Assembly (NCBI GenBank): GCA_003342895.1
Contig: PTFA01000303.1
Span: 516,435-580,434, forward strand
DNA length: 64,000 nt
Source: Casuarius casuarius
Taxonomy: Eukaryota > Chordata > Aves > Casuariiformes > Casuariidae
Reading direction: 5' to 3'
In this document: positions 58,740 to 64,000 of the stretch, piece after piece
Layout: every line of letters starts with the position of its first letter
Position numbering within the stretch: position 1 is the stretch's first letter
The notes under the pieces: model-generated
Databases searched by the model: none
What the model was told of the DNA's origin: nothing
The model's input: only the letters and a program-made list of their open reading frames with translations
Position numbers and translations under genes: made by a program

Positions 58740-59440
58740 TCAGTCCGTTGTGCGGCGAGCCATGCAGAGCCGTCTGTCTGAGCCGTGGCTTCGGAGGGAG
58801 TGCTGCCGTCCTTCCCCCTCCTGTCCTCTCCCCGGCGGGCAGCGCGCGGGCCGGGGGCAGGAGGCAGCAAGGAAGCAAGTCCCCTTCTTCTTGCGTTGCC
58901 AAATTAGCGTGGTCTGGTGCGCTCCATATGCGCATTAAAAGGACAGCTGGAGTCAATAACTCTGCTCCTGACTCTCTCTCTGACACCTTCCCTGCCCCTA
59001 CCGCAGCTCTCGATTTTTATTTATAGGGCTCATCAGCTATAACCTCTCCAACAGCATATAAGAGGCTGGAAAAATAATTGGACCAAGTGGGAAATGCAGC
59101 CAAGCCGTTCCTAAATCTGCCCAAATCTTCTGGGAGTAAGAAGACATTAGCCCTGGCCGGGAGAGCTGTGAGCTGCTAACGGCGGCGGTGGCGCAGGGAT
59201 GCCGGGCCTGCAGCCGTCGCGGTTGCACCCGGGGCGCTCGGAGAGAGGCTGCCACCGCGCAGCATCGGCTCCCTGACCTCAATTTTCTCAGCGGAGAAAA
59301 GAGCAGGTCAAGTGGAAAGCGCTTAAGGAGGAAATTTGTTTCCTCACCGACAGGGAGTCGGGGAAGATAGGCGGCTATCGCCTGGGCTGGAATAAAGCAA
59401 ATTAATTTTATGCCGTGCGGCGAGTCGAGGAGCTGGGGGG
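58740..59440. promoter_or_regulatory. Patchy CpG-rich zone with a TATA-like box
   Basis: CpG clusters lie at about 58745-58860 and 59176-59280 (roughly 14 CG in 105 bp by eye), with AT-richer DNA between. A TATAAGAG box lies at 59057-59064. Two hairpins lie at 59328-59345 and 59369-59383. The frames on both strands (162 and 166 codons, minus; 92 and 60, plus) overlap and resemble nothing. This could be a weak promoter or a GC-rich enhancer. It is clearly less dense than the 29-kb island. Confidence 0.4.
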
Positions 59441-61689
59441 CAAGAGGAAGAAGAAAAGAGACCGTGGGGAAGATAATGGACTTGGATGTTTTACTCAAAC
59501 TCAACAAAACACCTGGCGAGAAGCAGGGATGTGACACAGCCCCAGCTCAAAGCGCTCCGAAACCAGGCGGCTGCTCCCCTTTTGTTTCCTTTCTTTACAG
59601 TCTCATCCTGACCATTAGCTGGAGTGGCTTATATTTCCAGTGTAATGAGAAGTGCATTGTGAAGGGCAGATGGAGACAAGAGGCTTTAATAACTTCCCTT
59701 GCTCCCCCCCAAAGGGCTCATGCCATTCAGCTCTTGCAACACACAACTCCCCAGGCGAAATCCATGCGTGGAGGGAAGGGATTGGAGGGATGTAGGAATA
59801 GGCAGGGGGAGATGTGAGGATGCATCCCTCCGAAAGCAGAGCTAATGCCACGTGTTCCTGGCAGAGTTTTTCCGAACAGCCACGTCTTCCTACTGCTCCA
59901 AAAGTGGTGGGAAGGTCTCTGACCCCGAACGTTGATACCCAGTTAAAAACATTGCTGTCAACATCACCTTCTTCTGCTACCCCGTTTTGTCCCCTTCCTT
60001 CCTCTGCGCAAGCCTCTCCACATCAGGTTCAAATCCCTTGTACCACTTTCCAGGCTCAGCCTGGATGGGTCTCTTTCCTGTTTTGGCCATAGGTTCCTAT
60101 CAGACCTCTGCTTTGTGTCATTCCCCAGTTTGGGGACTGCAAGAGATGCAGACTCTTCCAGAGCTTCCCATGAAACCAGCTTTAAAGTCAGACTGGAACA
60201 AAATTGACAGGTGCCCGCCTTATGCGAGCTTCTAAAAATGCCTTACGTGATTGGTAATAGAGCGCAAGATTGAAAGGATGTTTCAAACCCAAGTAGGAAC
60301 TCCCTGTTTCTGACAAAATCCCATCCCAGCCAACTGCCACCTCCCTTGTGAAATGTCATTGCAAATCAACATTGGCTGGAAAATTTAAATTTTGGTGAAC
60401 TGGCCGTCTCTGGTGAAAAGTGATCTAACAGGGGAATTCTCCATCAGGTCTAAGTAGAAACATGGCCCCTTCCCCAGCTACAGCCAGCATGTTGAGGCTT
60501 CCTAGCCTCGTGGTCCTCTGGCCTCCTGGGCACAGGTCTCTCCCCAGTGCCGTGCCAAAGCCCCGACAAGGAGCTGCTGGGGCAGGATGCTGGCTACATA
60601 AATTTTCCACTGTTTCAAGAAGAAAGATCCCTAGCTCATCAGAGACTCAGTGCGGACCTGATTATGGGTAGCATTTAAGATCTGCCTTCCCAAGCAAAGG
60701 ACATGCTATATTTTTTTTGATTGCTGAACCTAAGCATCCTGGGACGGTCGTATAAATTGGTGGCTATGTAACAAGAACTTTCAGGATACGTCTTCATCCT
60801 TATTTACGGATCTGTAAATCAGTAAAGCGTGTCATTCTGATAAAATTTATTTATTAACCTCAAATGGTTTTTGTCCAAGTTATCACCTCATTCCGATGCA
60901 TATATGTATATAGGTTTGGTTGAAAATGGGAAGGGTGAGCTCGTTAGCTTTAGCTTTTCTCACACAGTGGTATTTTGCAGCCTACCAATAAAATGCTGTT
61001 ACATAAAATGATGGGGATTAGGTAATGCTGTGACTTTGCATTTCCTCATAAAAATTCAAGGTTTTATCCTCTCCTTTCTCCCAAGTAACTGCTTTGAAAG
61101 CACTGATCTAGACTCTAGGCTTTTGAGTGAGTTCATGGGCTAGCTTATTTAGGAAGTGATTCTTCTGGTGAGAGTTTCCTCTCACCCTCTGCCATGCTAA
61201 ATATAACATGGAAAGTTTGGTTTTACTCATGTCTACTTAATTTTTTGCTAATGCCAAAAATACTGTAAGAGAAGCTGGTCCTGAGACATGTCCTCCCAGT
61301 AGCAAGCAAGGTCCGATTTTGCAAGGAGCCCTAAAGGAATTAGTGGGAGGAAGGATGACACCTCTTTGCCTGCAGACAGCACGCAAGCAGTTTCTTTTGT
61401 AACTTTTTTATACCTGTAATGCCAACTGATGTGTTTTTTTGTTGTTGTTTTTAAAGAAAAGGACCTCACCTGCTCTCTTTCTAGCCAAAGAAAGCCCTTT
61501 TCTCCCTGTCATGTATTCAGTAGGTTTCAGGGATCTGAAGGCGAGGAGCAGGATTTCTCTACAACATAAAAATAACAAGAAGCAAATTCTCACTGCAAGT
61601 CAATGGGATTTATTCTCCGAAGTGTCTTTTGAATATGGATGGGTCCAGATCTAGCAGGCCAGAGCAAGCTGCAAGAGACAAACCTGCTT
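59441..61689. other. No gene recognised
   Basis: Frames up to 135 codons (59410-59817) overlap others and resemble nothing. AT-rich DNA follows from 60800. No repeat can be named. Confidence 0.45.
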
Positions 61690-62160
61690 TGAATCTTGCA
61701 CTGCCATCACGCAAGCTGGGAGTCCATTCCCATTTTCTATGTGACTTTAATAATGATTTCGAAGGCGATCGTAGCTCTGCATCCCACCACATAAATCCTC
61801 AGCAAGAGTTCATCCCGCTGAACCTTAAAGCTGACTGTTTCACTTTATGGAGTTCTCTCACATTTTTCATTGCCTTTGCATCAGACCTCGTCGGTCCAGC
61901 TCGTCTGCCAGAATATCAAGTGCCATGAAAAATCAGATCTCTTGGAAAGTGACATTAAATTATGGCAAATAAATGAGTCGTTTCAGCGCTGGGTTAGCTG
62001 TTCGCGGTGTTCCAGTGCACCGTACGAAAGTATCACCGAAATACATAACTATTCATCTGACCTCCATCATCATTATCCATAAGCTTTTTTAAAAAAGAAT
62101 ATTGGCCTTTCCCTGGGGAATTCTTTTTCTTTCATAATAAGATTTGCTATATCCTATTGT
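61690..62160. promoter_or_regulatory. Candidate conserved noncoding element, the most CNE-like block here
   Basis: A long block of mixed but AT-leaning DNA without repeat signature. It carries TTTAATAATGATTT near 61746, a TTAAATTATGGCAAAT stretch near 61955-61970 (octamer- and homeodomain-like), and a perfect palindrome CTTTTTTAAAAAAG at 62084-62097. Frames of 60-99 codons cross it on both strands but resemble nothing. Its texture is what I would expect of a deeply conserved vertebrate enhancer, but conservation is untested. Confidence 0.35.
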
Positions 62161-62589
62161 ACCTCTGCACATATGTCTGTTTAAGTCCATGTATCAACCC
62201 CCCCCAACACATTCCTAGAGCGATAGCTGGTAAGGCCAAGAGGTCACTGTAATAATCTGGTCTGACTTAAATGAAAAGCGAGGAAGGCCTCCTGGCTCCC
62301 AGGCCCAAGCAGCTGGACCACACGTTTTTAGATGGCAGCGTTCCCACTGACTGCAGCAAGAGCAGGCGTTCACCCATCCTTTTTGTCTACGCATTTGCTG
62401 GACCAGTTTCCATCCTGCACTTTTTTCTCCTGTTCAGTCCTCCAAGGACTCTCAACTGGTTCTCCTGTGACGAGTGGGTAGTATCGTACTTGCAAGCACC
62501 TGCTCGGGGCTTTTTCCAAACAGGAATGCTTGAGCGCGCTGGTATTAGTGCTAGAAACAGAAATGGGTAGTGCTTGCAGAGCTGAACAT

Positions 62590-63060
62590 CTTTACGCAAG
62601 GCCAATTAATGAAAAAGCGAACAGAGCCCTCACTCTAGAAAGAGATGGCTTTGCAAAATCCTTTCTGCAACGTTTTTTAATAGGTATGTACATTCGTTAT
62701 TCTTAAAATTTCTATCTATCGTGGAACCAACACAGCGGCCTCCTGCTAATCACATCGGACTGGTGGGTGATCTGCTGGGAGAGCCTAGAGGTTTTTTAAT
62801 TATTTAATTTAAAAATAAAAAGAGCAAGAGATTTGGAGTTGTCAGCTCACACTCAGAGCAGAGAATCCTGAGCAGGAGGAGAAAATCTCTGAGCCTAATA
62901 AGAAGCAGCTCTGAACCTTTCGGAGCCATTGAAACTGAAACATTGGCATCAATACGCCCAAGGCTGATTTTGTGCTCTCTGCATGTCTGAGCAAAAATGG
63001 AATCGAGGGATTACAACAGCGTGATTTTTGTCATTTTGTTGATGCTGGATAGATAGATCA
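62590..63060. promoter_or_regulatory. Candidate conserved noncoding element
   Basis: The block carries CAATTAAT at about 62604-62610, a very AT-rich core TTTTTTAATTATTTAATTT near 62795, and runs free of open frames and repeat signatures. It lies 430 bp from the previous candidate block. Regulatory function is inferred. Confidence 0.3.
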
Positions 63061-64000
63061 GCAATAAGCCAGGCAACTTCTACAGAGAGATGCGAGTACT
63101 AGTCCCACTGCGACAGCAGCAGATAAAGAAAGTATATTGTAATGCTCTGAAAGAGCCGAGTCTGGCTTTGATGTTTTATACTTGGTTAATGATGCATTTC
63201 CCTGTATCTGGGCATCTGACACGGGTACACTGTAACCAGACCTCTCATGTTGCTAATGCTGCATCTATAAAACCACTGTTTTAGGCTGGCTAGCTTCTGT
63301 CAAGAGGCCAGGCTGGCGAAAGGACTGAGACCTGCACTTGCGATGCTGTGGCTCACCGCACCCTGAGCTTGGTACCTGGCTCTGGGTGGGAAACTCGCGG
63401 TGCTGGTGCTGGGACCCGCGTTCCCTGCTCTCTTTGTGGGCGGAAATTATGTGCCCGGCGCTTACGGAGTAGCAGCTGGAATGCTCAGCACTAAGTCACC
63501 AAAGCCATGCGGCAAGAAACCTCTGCAAGGAGCAGGACTGCCTGAAATGCTGCCTCCCACCGGAGCTTAGGCACCTCTGTGACCTGGGATCCAGCCACGG
63601 AGCAGCCTTTGCCTCCCTTGGGTTAGGGCCCATCAGCTGTCACCAGTCCTGATTGCTTTCTCTTCCTGACCGATCCAGTCTTGAGATTGCCTTCCTAACC
63701 CGCAATTCCCAACAGCTTTCCTCCTGACCAAGCCTGTTCCGGCTGTGTCCCCTGGAGAGTCTATACTGTCAGCAAAGAGAAAGAGCTCCTATCTTAGCGC
63801 TGTCAGTTGTCTGAGAAACCACGTTGCATCCCTTTTCCACCTAACTGCAGACACAGGGCTGTCCACTTAGGAAGGTGTTGAAGAAGACCTGACCTCGGAA
63901 AGAAATGAAGGGACGGGCTATACACACACTGAAGACCACATGAGCACATACATGGTGGAGAGTTTCTGTGAGTGCTCTGCATCATGAAATGTAATGGCAA
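63061..64000. other. No gene recognised
   Basis: The end of the window is ordinary mixed DNA. Short frames on both strands show no resemblance to known proteins. 'agcttaggcacctctg' near 63565 hints at an old repeat but is too short to name. Confidence 0.45.

Noticed and set aside
58498..59537. Two minus-strand frames of 162 and 166 codons
   Set aside because: Both are explained by GC-rich sequence, with no domains and overlapping plus-strand frames.
1..64000. CRISPR arrays, operons, phage or insertion sequences
   Set aside because: No spaced direct repeats, ribosome binding sites or transposase frames. The composition and repeats are those of a vertebrate genome.

Overview
The window looks like nuclear DNA from a vertebrate, most likely a bird. 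A crocodilian or turtle cannot be excluded. The reasons are the absence of any bacterial-style gene layout, frequent stops in every frame, decayed CR1 LINE fragments (the dominant sauropsid retrotransposon), old MIR-type SINE pieces, one strong CpG island, scattered homopolymers and short microsatellites, and low overall repeat density. I recognise no protein-coding exon, rRNA, functional tRNA, CRISPR array or operon. The longest open frames (150 to 216 codons) resemble no family I know and overlap open frames on the other strand, so I treat them as chance. The window is best read as intergenic or deep intronic DNA.

Layout. 1-13.4 kb is mostly featureless, with one sized N gap (7602-7626), a C-run cluster (5376-5407), a reversed MIR-like piece (about 9630-9720) and two long A-tracts. 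13.4-18.5 kb holds an AT-rich homeodomain-site block, a pyrimidine tract, a CR1 reverse-transcriptase fragment whose reading frame is almost intact (16240-16512), a second old repeat tail abutting it, and a 35-nt alternating purine-pyrimidine run. 18.5-29 kb has a MIR-type tail, an identical-copy 39-bp minisatellite split by a 50-N gap (22703-22908), and two AT-rich candidate regulatory blocks. A strong CpG island lies at 29.04-29.42 kb, followed at about 29.99-31.32 kb by a 1.3-kb CR1 element that runs to its 3' end.

31.3-46 kb has a GC-rich patch (36.4-36.96 kb), several MIR-type pieces (40.8-42.1 kb) and a series of AT-rich, TAAT-core-rich blocks that look like conserved noncoding elements. 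46-57.3 kb is nearly bare. A tRNA-derived unit with acceptor-stem and T-arm geometry lies at 57383-57455, a patchy second CpG-rich zone at 58.74-59.44 kb, and two more candidate regulatory blocks at 61.69-63.06 kb.

The overall picture is a gene-poor regulatory landscape, with repeated AT-rich blocks carrying homeodomain, SOX, FOX or TCF-like cores and one orphan CpG island that could start a transcript. I see no convincing novel biological system. The regulatory calls are inference from composition and motifs, because conservation could not be tested.
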